Origin: Amphritea balenae
Lineage (GTDB): Bacteria; Pseudomonadota; Gammaproteobacteria; Pseudomonadales; Balneatricaceae
Length of the DNA stretch: 64,000 nt
NCBI RefSeq assembly: GCF_003858655.1
Contig: NZ_RQXV01000007.1
Coordinates: forward strand, 124,001 to 188,000
Reading direction: 5' to 3'
The stretch's first letter is position 1. Each line of letters opens with the position of its first letter. The notes below the pieces were generated by a model, which was not told the origin of the DNA, made no database searches, and worked only from the letters and a program-made list of their open reading frames with translations. Position numbers and translations under genes: made by a program. Below are positions 1-8,897 of this stretch, piece by piece.

Positions 1-2513
1 TTACAGGCGCAGATTTTTCCAGTTTTACCCAGCATCAACTGAAACGTTATCCGGAAATACAGGCGCTGGAATGGATCCCCCGTATCCCCCATTCGATACG
101 TGACCGATATGTAAAAACGGTAGGTATCCCTTCCCAGATTAAGCAGATGAGTGCTGACGGACAACTCATTAAAGCCGTTGAAAAATCACACTACTATCCA
201 ATTACCTATATAGAACCGTTAAAGGGGAATGAGCGGGCTTATGGTTTCGATATCTCCAGTCATCCCGTCGCTGAAAAAGCGCAACGGCATGCCCGCCTTA
301 ATAATGGGGTGTCGATTACGGCACCCATCCGCCTGGTTCAGGAGAAAGGCGCGCAGCAGGGAATTGTTGCCTACCTATATGTGAACCATAGATCGGTAGA
401 TCTGGGGTTGTCTGAAGAAGGTATGGTTGCAGCGGTCTACCGTATGGGCGATTTTATAGAAGCGGTGCTACAGCAACGATTGGATCTGGCAAAACCTATC
501 GCTCTTGAATTAACCGATATAACCTACAATCCAGACCTTATCTACAGTGAAGAAACAGGTTTTCGCAATACGGACATGCTGCTTCGCTGGAGTGTTGAGT
601 ACAGTCTCGGGGGACGTACTTATCTGTTTAATTACAGTGCCAAACCTGAGTTTTTCAATCACATATCGCAATGGAGTAGCTGGATTGTACTGCTGGCTGG
701 CATGATGTTTACGGCATTGCTGGGGGGCTGGTTGCTCTCTTTGACGGGACGAACCATGCGGGTTGGTCAGTTAGTCAGCGAACGAACCGCCTCGCTACAG
801 CATGAGATTGAAGAGCGTCGCAGGGCCGAGGAAGAATTACGGAAAGTGACCAAAGCGGTTGAGTTTAGTCCCAATATGGTACTGATAACTAAGCCGGATG
901 GTGAGATTGAATATACCAGTCCTAAATTCACTGAAGAGACCGGGTATCTGAATGATGAGATGCTGGGACGTAACATAGAGGCTTTGCACTATAATCGCCC
1001 CGGTGAAATGTCTTATACCCAGATCTGGTCTGAACTGATTGATAATCCAAGCTGGCGTGGCGAAATAATCAATAGCAAGAAGTCCGGCACCTTGTATTGG
1101 GCGCAAGTGAGTATTGCCCCTATTTATGATTTAGAAGGTTTGCTTACCCATTATGTAGTTACCCTGCAAGATGTCACTGAGAATCGACTGATTTCAGAGC
1201 AGATAAGCTATCATGCCAGCCATGATCAGCTAACGGCGCTGGTAAACCGGCGCGAATTTGAAGTGCGACTTGAGAAGATGTTGCAGTCACCAAGGCCGCC
1301 GGATTGTCAGCATGCGTTCTGCTTTCTCGATCTGGATCAGTTCAAAATTGTAAATGATACCTGCGGCCATGTAGCCGGCGATGAACTGTTGCGCCAGGTG
1401 TCATCCTTATTGCAAGACCGGGTGCGCGCCAATGATACGCTGGCTCGGCTAGGTGGCGATGAGTTTGGCATCTTGATGCAGAACTGTCCGCTGGATAAGG
1501 CCCGAATGGTAGCGGAGGATATCAGAGACTCTATCGCTCAGTTTAAATTTGGCTGGGAACAGCAAGTGTTTAATATCGGCGTCAGTATCGGTGTGGTTGA
1601 GATTGATGAACATTCAGTCAGTATGACTGAAATACTCAAACAGGCTGATTCCGCTTGCTACACCGCTAAAGATACCGGCCGTAACCGGGTGCATCTGTAT
1701 CAACAGGGCGATGAGATGCTGGCTCAGCGTGAGGGGGAGATGCTCTGGGTCTCTGAGATAAATTCCGCTCTGGATGAAAATCGCTTTCTGCTCTTCGGTC
1801 AACTGATAAAACCGTTGCAAAATCCCCAGCTAAAACCTGATGTTGAGATCCTGCTTCGTATGGAAGATCGGGAGGGTAATATAGTGCCTCCTGGCGCATT
1901 TTTACCGGCTGCTGAGCGATATCAGCTTTCCAGTCAGATAGACCAGTGGGTAGTGGACCATGCATTTGCCTGGCTGGAAAAAAACTTTGACTCTTTTAGC
2001 CAGGAAATGGGCTGCTGTGCAATTAATCTGTCAGGCGGGTCACTGGGCGATCAGGTGATAAAAGACAGCATTATTAATCATCTGGAGCGTTCTTCTCTAC
2101 TGCCTTATAAGATCAAATTTGAAGTGACTGAGACCTCTGCAATAGCAAACCTGTCGGAGGCCCGTAAATTTATCAATGCGCTCAAAGCATACGGTTGTCA
2201 GTTTTCACTGGATGATTTTGGCAGCGGATTATCATCGTTTGCCTATCTTAAAAATTTGCCGGTGGATAACCTGAAGATTGATGGTCTGTTTGTTAAGGGT
2301 ATTGTTGAGGATGAACTGGATCTGGCGATGGTTAAATCGATCAATGATATTGGCCATGTTATGGGTAAAACCACCATTGCCGAATTTGTAGAGAATGAAG
2401 AGATCTGTGAGCTATTGCGCGGTATCGGTGTCGATTATGGCCAGGGCTACGGTCTGGGTCGACCGCAACCTTTGGATCAATTGCTAGCTGAGCTGGTTCA
2501 GGCACATAACTAA
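1..2513 (+). CDS. CHASE-PAS-GGDEF-EAL c-di-GMP enzyme (5' truncated by window edge)
   Basis: The reading frame is open from base 3 and the translated upstream part (with LEWIPRIPHSIRDRY near the start) looks like a CHASE sensor domain, so the ATG at 147 is internal and the gene begins outside the window. Order: periplasmic CHASE, one membrane segment (about bases 675-745), a PAS domain, GGDEF with intact GGDEF near base 1450 and an RxxD inhibitory site (RAND) five residues before it, then EAL. In the EAL domain the signature reads EIL, while the later DDFGSG, the N and E metal ligands and QGYG are present, so both cyclase and phosphodiesterase activity are possible. An inner-membrane protein setting c-di-GMP in response to an extracellular ligand is expected. 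The ligand is unknown. Confidence 0.92.
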   Translation, partial: TGADFSSFTQHQLKRYPEIQALEWIPRIPHSIRDRYVKTVGIPSQIKQMSADGQLIKAVEKSHYYPITYIEPLKGNERAYGFDISSHPVAEKAQRHARLNNGVSITAPIRLVQEKGAQQGIVAYLYVNHRSVDLGLSEEGMVAAVYRMGDFIEAVLQQRLDLAKPIALELTDITYNPDLIYSEETGFRNTDMLLRWSVEYSLGGRTYLFNYSAKPEFFNHISQWSSWIVLLAGMMFTALLGGWLLSLTGRTMRVGQLVSERTASLQHEIEERRRAEEELRKVTKAVEFSPNMVLITKPDGEIEYTSPKFTEETGYLNDEMLGRNIEALHYNRPGEMSYTQIWSELIDNPSWRGEIINSKKSGTLYWAQVSIAPIYDLEGLLTHYVVTLQDVTENRLISEQISYHASHDQLTALVNRREFEVRLEKMLQSPRPPDCQHAFCFLDLDQFKIVNDTCGHVAGDELLRQVSSLLQDRVRANDTLARLGGDEFGILMQNCPLDKARMVAEDIRDSIAQFKFGWEQQVFNIGVSIGVVEIDEHSVSMTEILKQADSACYTAKDTGRNRVHLYQQGDEMLAQREGEMLWVSEINSALDENRFLLFGQLIKPLQNPQLKPDVEILLRMEDREGNIVPPGAFLPAAERYQLSSQIDQWVVDHAFAWLEKNFDSFSQEMGCCAINLSGGSLGDQVIKDSIINHLERSSLLPYKIKFEVTETSAIANLSEARKFINALKAYGCQFSLDDFGSGLSSFAYLKNLPVDNLKIDGLFVKGIVEDELDLAMVKSINDIGHVMGKTTIAEFVENEEICELLRGIGVDYGQGYGLGRPQPLDQLLAELVQAHN

Positions 2514-2563
2514 CCTGCGGTTAATCAATAGCACAGATAATCGGTGAGCTACGGCCTGACTGA

Positions 2564-3370
2564 TCAGTTGAGTCTGAGGTGGTAGTCGTCGTATTGCTGT
2601 AGCTTATTATGTTTAATAACAGCAGCAAGCCGGTTTATATAGGTCTGACCCAGTTCGCTATAGCGATCAAGATAGGTGATCAGTTGTAACGAATTCTGGG
2701 TTGAGCGGGTCGCCTGTCGCAATTGTCTGTAAGGTTGCCCTCGTCCCAGCGTTAGTTGGTAATCATCGATCGACTCAAGCAAAGACGGATAGCGCTTCAG
2801 ATAGACCGGAGTACCATTTCGTCCACCATGAGCCTTGATCCTTGGTTCTGTCGGATCGAAAGACCATACCCCGAAAATATTGTTTGCCTGGACAAAGAAA
2901 CGCGAGCTGCCCCAGCCGGTTTCTATTGCTGCCTGCGCCAGAATCATACTGTTTGGCAGGTTGATCATTCGTTGCTTAAGTTGATCCGGTGTCTTTGCTT
3001 TATAACGTTGCATGGTACTGGTTAACCAATCCTGTTGGTCTGCGTTTAAGCTGTTATTACTAAGTAGTTGCTCCAGTTTATGACGTTGTGTTTGCAATTT
3101 TTGCTTACTTATCAGAATGGCGGGCAGCAGCATCTCTGTAAAACGTTGCTTCTTTTCTTTAACGGGAAGCTCTGCAAGAGAGATGACCGAGGTGTAAGCG
3201 ATCGCTTGCACCGGCTGTAATAGCGGTGCTATATCGCCTGGATTGTTGAGTGGACGGTAATCAACAGCTAATCCCGGTTGGTGTTTGTTTTCGGCAATCT
3301 GGATCAGAGTGCCCAGGCCGAACATTATTACTGCGATAAACAGAAGCAGTTTTTGAACTTGTGGATACAT
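2564..3370 (-). CDS. Bax-like glucosaminidase
   Basis: A 268-residue protein with an N-terminal membrane anchor or uncleaved signal (residues 7-25) and a C-terminal glucosaminidase domain. The segment ILAQAAIETGWGSSRF holds the likely catalytic Glu, followed by NNIFGVWSF and the YPSLLESIDDY stretch typical of the Bax/FlgJ-type muramidase-like family (COG2992). It would act on peptidoglycan in the periplasm. It lies two bases behind epmB in the same direction and may be co-transcribed with it. The E. coli bax product has no firm physiological role, so the function beyond wall cleavage is inferred. Confidence 0.85.
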   Translation of the reverse strand: MYPQVQKLLLFIAVIMFGLGTLIQIAENKHQPGLAVDYRPLNNPGDIAPLLQPVQAIAYTSVISLAELPVKEKKQRFTEMLLPAILISKQKLQTQRHKLEQLLSNNSLNADQQDWLTSTMQRYKAKTPDQLKQRMINLPNSMILAQAAIETGWGSSRFFVQANNIFGVWSFDPTEPRIKAHGGRNGTPVYLKRYPSLLESIDDYQLTLGRGQPYRQLRQATRSTQNSLQLITYLDRYSELGQTYINRLAAVIKHNKLQQYDDYHLRLN

Positions 3371-3372
3371 AC

Positions 3373-4383
3373 TTAACCCTGCTCCGGTATTAACAAAGTC
3401 TTCGAGGGTTGCCCCGGTATTTCTCTGGCCAGCTTAGGTACCAGATAACCGGGTAGTTGAGCCTGCAGTTGCTGAATCAGCTGTTTAGCTTCACTATCCG
3501 GTACATCGAAATGAGCGGCTCCTTTGACCGGATCAAAGGTAAACAGATAGTAGGGCAGTATGCCTGCCTGAAACAGCGTTTCACTGAGGGCTTTTAGCTG
3601 CTCAACGCTATCGTTGATACCTCGCAACAGCACGGCCTGATTCAGGACAGTGCAACCTGCCTGCTTCAATAAAGTGACGGCTTGAGCAACAGCGTTATCG
3701 ATCTCATTTGCGTGATTACTGTGGATAACCGTCACAACATTCAGTCGGGTTTTTTCTAATATTGAGCAAAGGTTAGCTGTTACCCTTTGTGGCAAAACCA
3801 CCGGCAATCGTGAGTGAATTCTGAGTCGTTGCAAGTGGGGTATCTGTTCCAGGTCCTGCACCAGCTGTTGCAGGCGCTTATCGCTTGATACTAAGGGATC
3901 GCCGCCGGAAAAAATAACTTCGCTAATGCTGGTGTCAGCCTGGATGTAGTCAAGTATTGCCTGCCATTGTTCTGGCCCCAGTTTATTTTCCTGATAGGGA
4001 AAGTGACGACGGAAACAATAACGGCAATTAATGGCACAGGCGCCGGTTAATACCACTAATACCCGGCCCTGATACTTATGAATCAAGCCTTGGGTTGGGC
4101 TGCTCTCTTTCTCGGCCAACGGATCGGTTATAAATCCGGGGACCTGATGTAGTTCTTCTGCAGCGGGTAAAATCTGTTTTAACAACGGGTCGTTGATATT
4201 GCCTTTTTCTATGCGATCAAGCCAGGGCTTGGGCACTCGCATGGCAAATTCCAGGCAGGCCTGATCCGCCTTATCTGACAGAGATTCAGGCAGCTCAAGG
4301 TAACTAATAAGCTGAGCCGGACTGCTTATTGTCTGGCTTAATACTGTTTGCCAATGGTCGGGCATCTGCACCGGTGAGTTCAT
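3373..4383 (-). CDS. epmB: EF-P lysine 2,3-aminomutase EpmB
   Basis: Radical-SAM lysine 2,3-aminomutase of 336 residues. The CxxxCxxC cluster motif is visible in [18 protein letters not shown], and the PLP-binding lysine region is near the C-terminus (PKLAREIPG). EpmB makes (R)-beta-lysine, which EpmA attaches to Lys34 of EF-P. The gene is divergent from efp, with a 123-base intergenic region, and epmA follows efp, so the whole modification system is clustered here. The start is the ATG whose reverse complement is at 4381-4383. The length agrees with E. coli YjeK (342 aa). Confidence 0.96.
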   Translation of the reverse strand: MNSPVQMPDHWQTVLSQTISSPAQLISYLELPESLSDKADQACLEFAMRVPKPWLDRIEKGNINDPLLKQILPAAEELHQVPGFITDPLAEKESSPTQGLIHKYQGRVLVVLTGACAINCRYCFRRHFPYQENKLGPEQWQAILDYIQADTSISEVIFSGGDPLVSSDKRLQQLVQDLEQIPHLQRLRIHSRLPVVLPQRVTANLCSILEKTRLNVVTVIHSNHANEIDNAVAQAVTLLKQAGCTVLNQAVLLRGINDSVEQLKALSETLFQAGILPYYLFTFDPVKGAAHFDVPDSEAKQLIQQLQAQLPGYLVPKLAREIPGQPSKTLLIPEQG

Positions 4384-4506
4384 AAGTGGATTTATTTCGC
4401 TGTAAAATTTGCTCGCATTCTCCTTTCAAGTAGAATGTGTGTCAATTTTGCGGTGGTGCTGATTTCAACTTCAGGCTACCTGTTACCCATTTATATCGAG
4501 ATCGTT

Positions 4507-5070
4507 ATGGCAAACTACTCTTCCAACCAGTTCAAGAACGGCCTTAAAATCATGTTGGATGGCGACCCTTGTTCCATGGTTGACGTTGAATTTGTAAAGC
4601 CTGGTAAAGGTCAGGCATTCACCCGCGTTAAAATGAAGAACCTTATCTCAGGTCGTACCTGGGAACGTACCTTTAAGTCGGGTGAAAGCGTAGAAGGCGC
4701 TGATGTAATGGATACCGATATGGAGTATCTGTACAGCGATGGTGAGATGTGGCACTTCATGGATCCAAACAGCTACGAGCAGGTAGCAGCCGATTCAACC
4801 GCGATCGGTGATGCGCACCTGTGGCTGAAAGAGCAGGATAAGTGTCTGGTAACGCTGTTTAATGGCAACCCAATCTCAATCACGCCGCCTAACTTCGTTG
4901 AGCTGAAAGTGACTGAAACTGATCCTGGCCTGAAAGGTGATACAGCACAGGGTGGTTCTAAGCCTGCGACGTTGCAGTCTGGCGCTGTGGTTCGTGTACC
5001 GCTGTTTATTGAAGAAGGCGAGATGCTGAAGATTGATACGCGGACCGGCGAGTACGTGTCCCGCGCGTAA
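4507..5070 (+). CDS. efp: elongation factor P
   Basis: 187-residue EF-P, which relieves ribosome stalling at polyproline. The reading frame is open back to 4435, but homology begins with MANYSSNQF, so the ATG at 4507 is chosen; this also puts the modified lysine exactly at position 34 in the KPGKGQA loop, as in E. coli EF-P. The three-domain beta-barrel protein is complete (ends [10 protein letters not shown]). The presence of epmB and epmA on either side supports beta-lysylation as the modification rather than rhamnosylation or 5-aminopentanol addition. It is followed by a palindromic element and a terminator. Confidence 0.97.
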   Translation: MANYSSNQFKNGLKIMLDGDPCSMVDVEFVKPGKGQAFTRVKMKNLISGRTWERTFKSGESVEGADVMDTDMEYLYSDGEMWHFMDPNSYEQVAADSTAIGDAHLWLKEQDKCLVTLFNGNPISITPPNFVELKVTETDPGLKGDTAQGGSKPATLQSGAVVRVPLFIEEGEMLKIDTRTGEYVSRA

Positions 5071-5193
5071 TTAAAGCTGCTGCGCTTGGTAATACGGCGT
5101 TATAAATCGCTTCGTAATGCTCACTTAGCTTGCTAAGCTCCGCTTACTCAGCGATTTATGCCTTGTCTTACCGGCGCTCGCGACGCTTTAATA
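5069..5193. repeat. long imperfect palindrome (REP/MITE-like) behind efp
   Basis: The two halves are near inverse copies: taattaaagc...ggtaatac...ataaatcgct on the left is mirrored by agcgatttat...gtcttacc...gctttaat on the right, with an inner hairpin around tagcttgcta. The transcript could fold into one long stem. It has no coding frame. It resembles non-autonomous palindromic elements found between genes of gammaproteobacteria; no second copy was found in this window. Confidence 0.6.
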
Positions 5194-5202
5194 GGTTTAT
5201 CA

Positions 5203-5229
5203 GAATGGCAGCTTCGGCTGTCATTTTTG
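5203..5229 (+). terminator. rho-independent terminator of efp
   Basis: Stem atggcagc / gctgtcat (one G-U pair) around a stable ttcg tetraloop, followed by tttttg. It sits 135 bases behind the efp stop and 37 bases before epmA. Confidence 0.7.
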
Positions 5230-5265
5230 TTTCTGTGATATCTGATTTAAAGATGCTGGTGATAT

Positions 5266-6237
5266 ATGACTGAATTGTGGCGGGCGACCGCGTCGCGGGA
5301 GAATTTGCTGAAACGGGCTGATATCTATGCTCAGATCAGACAGTTCTTTACTGTACGGGATGTGCTGGAAGTTGAAACGCCCCTGATGACCTCTGCCGCG
5401 GTGAGTGATCCCTATATCGACACTATTGCATGTCGTTATCACCCGATACCGGGCCAGCAGGAAGAAGCGCGTTATCTGCAGAGTTCACCCGAATATGGCA
5501 TGAAACGGCTACTGGCATCCGGTAGTGGTGCCATCTACCAGATCTGTAAAGCGTTTCGTAATGGTGAGGCGGGCCGAAGGCATAACCCTGAATTTACCAT
5601 GCTGGAATGGTATCGTCCCGGTTTCGATCACTTGCAACTGATGGATGAAGTTGAAGCCCTGGTTGCTCCTATACTGAACATTGAATCTTGTCATAGGGTC
5701 AGCTATGGCGAGTTGTTTCAGCACTATCTGAACATCAATCCGCATACAGCCTCAGCTGCTGAACTGGCGGTGCTTGCCCGCCAGCATATCGAGTTGGATA
5801 TGGAAGATGAAAACCGGGATAACTGGTTGAATCTGCTGATGTCCCATGTAATTGAACCTAAGCTGGCCGAACGCGGTGCGGTATTTGTATTTGATTACCC
5901 GGCGACACAGGCCGCACTGGCTAAAGTCGCGACGGATAGTGATGGTCAGGCGGTGGCCTGTCGTTTTGAGCTGTTCTACGCCGGCGTAGAGCTTGCGAAT
6001 GGTTATTTTGAACTGACCGATGGCGAAGAGCAGGCGCGACGTTTTCATCAGGATATTGAGCAGCGCAGAGCTGAAGGTTTGCCCCAAAGACCTGTTGATA
6101 ACCTGCTGGTGGATGCCCTGAATGCAGGCATGCCCGAATGTGCCGGTGTAGCAATGGGGCTGGATCGACTGACAATGCTGGCGCTTAACTCAATACAGAT
6201 CAGTGATGTGATAGCCCTACCCTTTGATAGGGCTTAA
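5266..6237 (+). CDS. epmA: EF-P beta-lysine ligase EpmA
   Basis: 323-residue paralogue of the class II lysyl-tRNA synthetase catalytic core without the N-terminal anticodon-binding domain, which is the hallmark of EpmA/PoxA/GenX. Motif 2 is seen in FRNGEAGRRHNPEFTMLEW and motif 3 in GVAMGLDRLTML. It activates (R)-beta-lysine and transfers it to Lys34 of EF-P. It lies downstream of efp behind a terminator, so it probably has its own promoter. Length matches E. coli EpmA (325 aa). Confidence 0.96.
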   Translation: MTELWRATASRENLLKRADIYAQIRQFFTVRDVLEVETPLMTSAAVSDPYIDTIACRYHPIPGQQEEARYLQSSPEYGMKRLLASGSGAIYQICKAFRNGEAGRRHNPEFTMLEWYRPGFDHLQLMDEVEALVAPILNIESCHRVSYGELFQHYLNINPHTASAAELAVLARQHIELDMEDENRDNWLNLLMSHVIEPKLAERGAVFVFDYPATQAALAKVATDSDGQAVACRFELFYAGVELANGYFELTDGEEQARRFHQDIEQRRAEGLPQRPVDNLLVDALNAGMPECAGVAMGLDRLTMLALNSIQISDVIALPFDRA

Positions 6238-6285
6238 ATCCCAGAGGCCAGATGTCACTTCGTGACTTGTTAGAAAAAGTATTAA

Positions 6286-6312
6286 AAAGAGCGCCTCTGG
6301 CGCTCTTTTTTT
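6286..6312 (+). terminator. rho-independent terminator of epmA
   Basis: Perfect 8-bp stem agagcgcc / ggcgctct with a tct loop, preceded by an A-run and followed by eight T (6305-6312 region). It could work in both directions, but only epmA reads into it from nearby. Confidence 0.88.
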
Positions 6313-6462
6313 GTCTGCTACGTGCAAAAGCGGACATCATTTGTATGATGGCACGGTACTTTTCCCTGTCTGAATGAAAATACAACCAAAGCTGTTGTGA
6401 GGCCTAAAATAGTACTAATCAGGGAATATTAATATCCTGATAGAAGTTCTCTGAAGAGTGGC

Positions 6463-6984
6463 CTACTTCATAACTACCAGGTCCTTCATCGAGACCAGAA
6501 TACAGACAAATTCATCGATCTCAGGTTGGCCATATCCCATGCTCTGCATCGCCTGAACAATATCACCGCCAGCTGCTAGGAAATCTGCATCAGTTAGCTT
6601 GAAGCGAGCATGGGCGCTGGGCATGTCGCGACCCTTGTAAGTTTTGAGACCGCCGGTTCCCGTGGATACGAAATCGGCTACATTCTTGGCAAGCCGCTCA
6701 CCATCGATACCCGTCATGATGTGATCAAGTTCTGGGTTCTCGAAGTGCAGTCGTACCACCTCGCGGGTGAAACGATGGATCTTGTCATATTCACCGAGTC
6801 GATAGTATAGCGGATTGGCCATATGGCGCTCATTACGCGCCTTTTCTGACTCGGCGCACATGCTCTGCATGCCGGAAATTTGTTCATCAACCGTAGGAGG
6901 CTTGTCAGTCGCGGCGAAGGTACTTGTCAGCATGGTGGAGATCGCCGCAGCGATGAACCAAGATGTATGTTTGACTGTTTTCAT
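6463..6984 (-). CDS. exported group I truncated hemoglobin
   Basis: 173 residues: a signal peptide (residues 1-25, ending STFA-A) followed by a truncated globin. Recognisable group I signatures are PLYYRLGEYDKI (helix A/B), LAKNVADFVSTGTGG (helix E region) and YKGRDMPSAHARFKLTDADF, in which His125 is in the place of the proximal heme ligand. The usual B10 Tyr is not obvious, so ligand chemistry may differ. Truncated hemoglobins bind O2/NO and may detoxify NO. Most are cytoplasmic, so the signal peptide is noteworthy. The gene is isolated, with a repeat-rich upstream region that may be its operator. Confidence 0.82.
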   Translation of the reverse strand: MKTVKHTSWFIAAAISTMLTSTFAATDKPPTVDEQISGMQSMCAESEKARNERHMANPLYYRLGEYDKIHRFTREVVRLHFENPELDHIMTGIDGERLAKNVADFVSTGTGGLKTYKGRDMPSAHARFKLTDADFLAAGGDIVQAMQSMGYGQPEIDEFVCILVSMKDLVVMK

Positions 6985-7044
6985 GATTTCTCCTCAAAGT
7001 ACAGTAATGATCAGATGACTTCAATCTAGTACGAATGAAAATCA

Positions 7045-7078
7045 CTTTCATGAAAGTTAGATGAGAATTAGATGAGAA
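7045..7078 (-). promoter_or_regulatory. palindrome plus 11-bp direct repeats upstream of the hemoglobin gene
   Basis: A perfect 12-bp palindrome ctttcatgaaag (7045-7056) is followed by two exact 11-bp copies of ttagatgagaa (7057-7078). Direct repeats at 11-bp spacing are typical sites for OmpR/PhoB-family response regulators. The block lies 60-95 bases upstream of the minus-strand hemoglobin start, where an activator would be expected. The regulator is not identified. Confidence 0.45.
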
Positions 7079-7095
7079 TTTGGCTAAAAATCTAG

Positions 7096-7251
7096 CTTTT
7101 GTGCGTTCATCTGGTGATCTGTATCCGGTAGCCATGGCCACGAACTTGCTGGTGTCGAAGATATCGTTACCCAAAACATCGTTATGGATCTGCTCATGGG
7201 CTGCGGTAGCATCATCAAGCCCTTCAAGCGATATTCCAATCGGATAAGTGC
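7096..7251 (-). pseudogene. possible remnant of an exported protein gene (YceI-like?)
   Basis: On the minus strand, directly after a TGA, the frame reads YPIGISLEGLDD...HNDVLGNDIFDTSKF...YRSPDERTK. The spacing of FDTSKF before a Y-S pair faintly recalls the FFDVxKYPxxxFxS stretch of YceI-family proteins. There is no start codon, ribosome site or complete domain. The rest of the 6985-7435 gap (450 bases) holds the regulatory repeats but no other convincing gene. Confidence 0.2.
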
Positions 7252-7435
7252 TACCTTGTCACCGCACAGGTCCAAGGCGCGCCGATTTATGACTGCAATC
7301 TGCAGCCATGATCCACTGAATCCACAGTCAAAAGAGGATGTATTTGAAAAGCGGACGTATTGGTTTTTATGTTTTTATGTAGCTAGGGAAATATAATTTT
7401 CCGTCTATCCACTAGCAAGAGTCGCAGGCTCCGTT

Positions 7436-8593
7436 CTAACCACCTGGAAGGTGGTTTAACATCGCCTTGCGAATTCGGCTCACCGCTTCGATAACCATAT
7501 TGCGGGTACAGCCGAAGTTCAGACGCATAAAACGGTCGTCACCAAAGTCCCGGCCGGGTGACATACCGACACCGGCTTGTTCAAAGAAGTGCGCTGGGTT
7601 TTCCAGCTTAGCGGCGGAGATGTCTATCCAGGCCAGATAGGTTGCTTCTATCTGATTCAGCTTCAGACCCGGAATCTGATTGATCTCTTTTACCAGGTAG
7701 TCCCGATTACCTTTCAGGTATTCCAACTGTTGCTGTAACCACTGATCACCGGCTTTGTATGCAGCTGTTGTCGCGGTAAAACCGAGCAAGTTAGTATCGG
7801 GGACTATGCCCTTGCGCTGTTGTTGAAATGATTTACGCAGTTCGGCGTCTGGAATGATCGCAAAAGAACATCCCAGGCCCGCAATATTAAAGGTCTTGCT
7901 GGGCGCCATCAGAGTGATAGTTTGTGCGGCAATGTTATCGTTCAGTGATGCTAACGGAATATGCTTTAGTCCGGGCTCGAGCAGCAGGTCACAGTGGATC
8001 TCATCGGAACAAACCGTCAGTTTATGTTTAATACAGATCTGGGCTAAGCGTTCCAGCTCAGACTGGCGATAAACGGTCCCCCCTGGGTTATGAGGGTTAC
8101 AGAACAAGAGTAATCGACTAGCGTCGGTAATCGAGGCTTCAAGTGCGTCGAAATCGATTAGCCAGCGCTGCTCCAGCTCGACCATCGGGATAGTCACCAG
8201 CTTGCGATCGGATAACCGTGGTGAGGTCATAAAAGGGGGGTAGACCGGTTTAGCAGTAACTACCGAGTCCTGGCTCTGGCCTGTGGCACGACACGCCAGG
8301 TTAAGGCCGCACACGAGTCCCGGTAACCAGACCAGCCAGTCGGCTTCGATATGCCAGTTATACTCGGACTGCATTCGGTCAATAACCAGCTGATTGAGTT
8401 CATTAGGGGTGTTGGTGTAACCGAAGATACCGTGATCAATACGTTCTTGTAGCGCCTCAATAACGGCTGGAGGAGCCATAAAATCAGTATCGGCAACCCA
8501 CATCGGCAAAATATCGGTATCACGATATTTTTCCCATTTCAGGCTAAAGGTCGGGCGGCGGTCGACTGACTGATCGAACGGTTGATTGCTCAT
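7436..8593 (-). CDS. MalY/PatB family PLP-dependent C-S lyase
   Basis: 385-residue fold-type I aminotransferase-like enzyme. The segments WVADTDFMAPP, NPHNPGGTVY, SDEIHCDLL and APSKTFNIAGL (Schiff-base Lys) match the MalY/PatB cystathionine beta-lyase group, and the C-terminal MRLNFGCTR carries the carboxylate-binding Arg. It probably cleaves cystathionine or cysteine S-conjugates to pyruvate, ammonia and a thiol. It stands alone, divergent from leuA across a 304-base gap. Whether it serves methionine synthesis or thiol release cannot be decided from sequence. Confidence 0.88.
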   Translation of the reverse strand: MSNQPFDQSVDRRPTFSLKWEKYRDTDILPMWVADTDFMAPPAVIEALQERIDHGIFGYTNTPNELNQLVIDRMQSEYNWHIEADWLVWLPGLVCGLNLACRATGQSQDSVVTAKPVYPPFMTSPRLSDRKLVTIPMVELEQRWLIDFDALEASITDASRLLLFCNPHNPGGTVYRQSELERLAQICIKHKLTVCSDEIHCDLLLEPGLKHIPLASLNDNIAAQTITLMAPSKTFNIAGLGCSFAIIPDAELRKSFQQQRKGIVPDTNLLGFTATTAAYKAGDQWLQQQLEYLKGNRDYLVKEINQIPGLKLNQIEATYLAWIDISAAKLENPAHFFEQAGVGMSPGRDFGDDRFMRLNFGCTRNMVIEAVSRIRKAMLNHLPGG

Positions 8594-8706
8594 CGGCTGA
8601 ATCCCTTTGTTTTAACGGTAGAGAATGGTTCTTTAACGACTGATTTATTAACGACATCAATGATTAAAGCGGTGTTTGCAGACCACGTAATTAGTACGCC
8701 ATTCTG

Positions 8707-8734
8707 TTGCAAATAGCCATCAGGAAGTTATATT
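8707..8734 (+). promoter_or_regulatory. candidate sigma-70 promoter of leuA
   Basis: ttgcaa (8707-8712) and tatatt (8729-8734) are spaced by 16 bases in the AT-rich 8594-8897 gap between the divergent MalY-like gene and leuA. Apart from this and a GGAG ribosome site at 8886-8889 the gap shows no gene; no leucine-rich leader peptide was recognised. Confidence 0.35.
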
Positions 8735-8897
8735 ACAGAGTAGTAAATAATATTAAGACTGTGGCTCTTTTATGGGTACAAAATGGTATATTTACAGCCA
8801 ATAGTCTACAGGCGTTTGCCAAGTTTTTTCATGGCTTTTCATTTTGCGAATCCTACAGCAAAGTTTTCCGCAGCCAATCAGTTTCTGGAGTCCGGGC

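Noticed and set aside
1840-1852. Loss of the EAL motif (EIL) as sign of an inactive phosphodiesterase
   Set aside because: The middle residue varies in active enzymes, and the other metal and catalytic residues are present.
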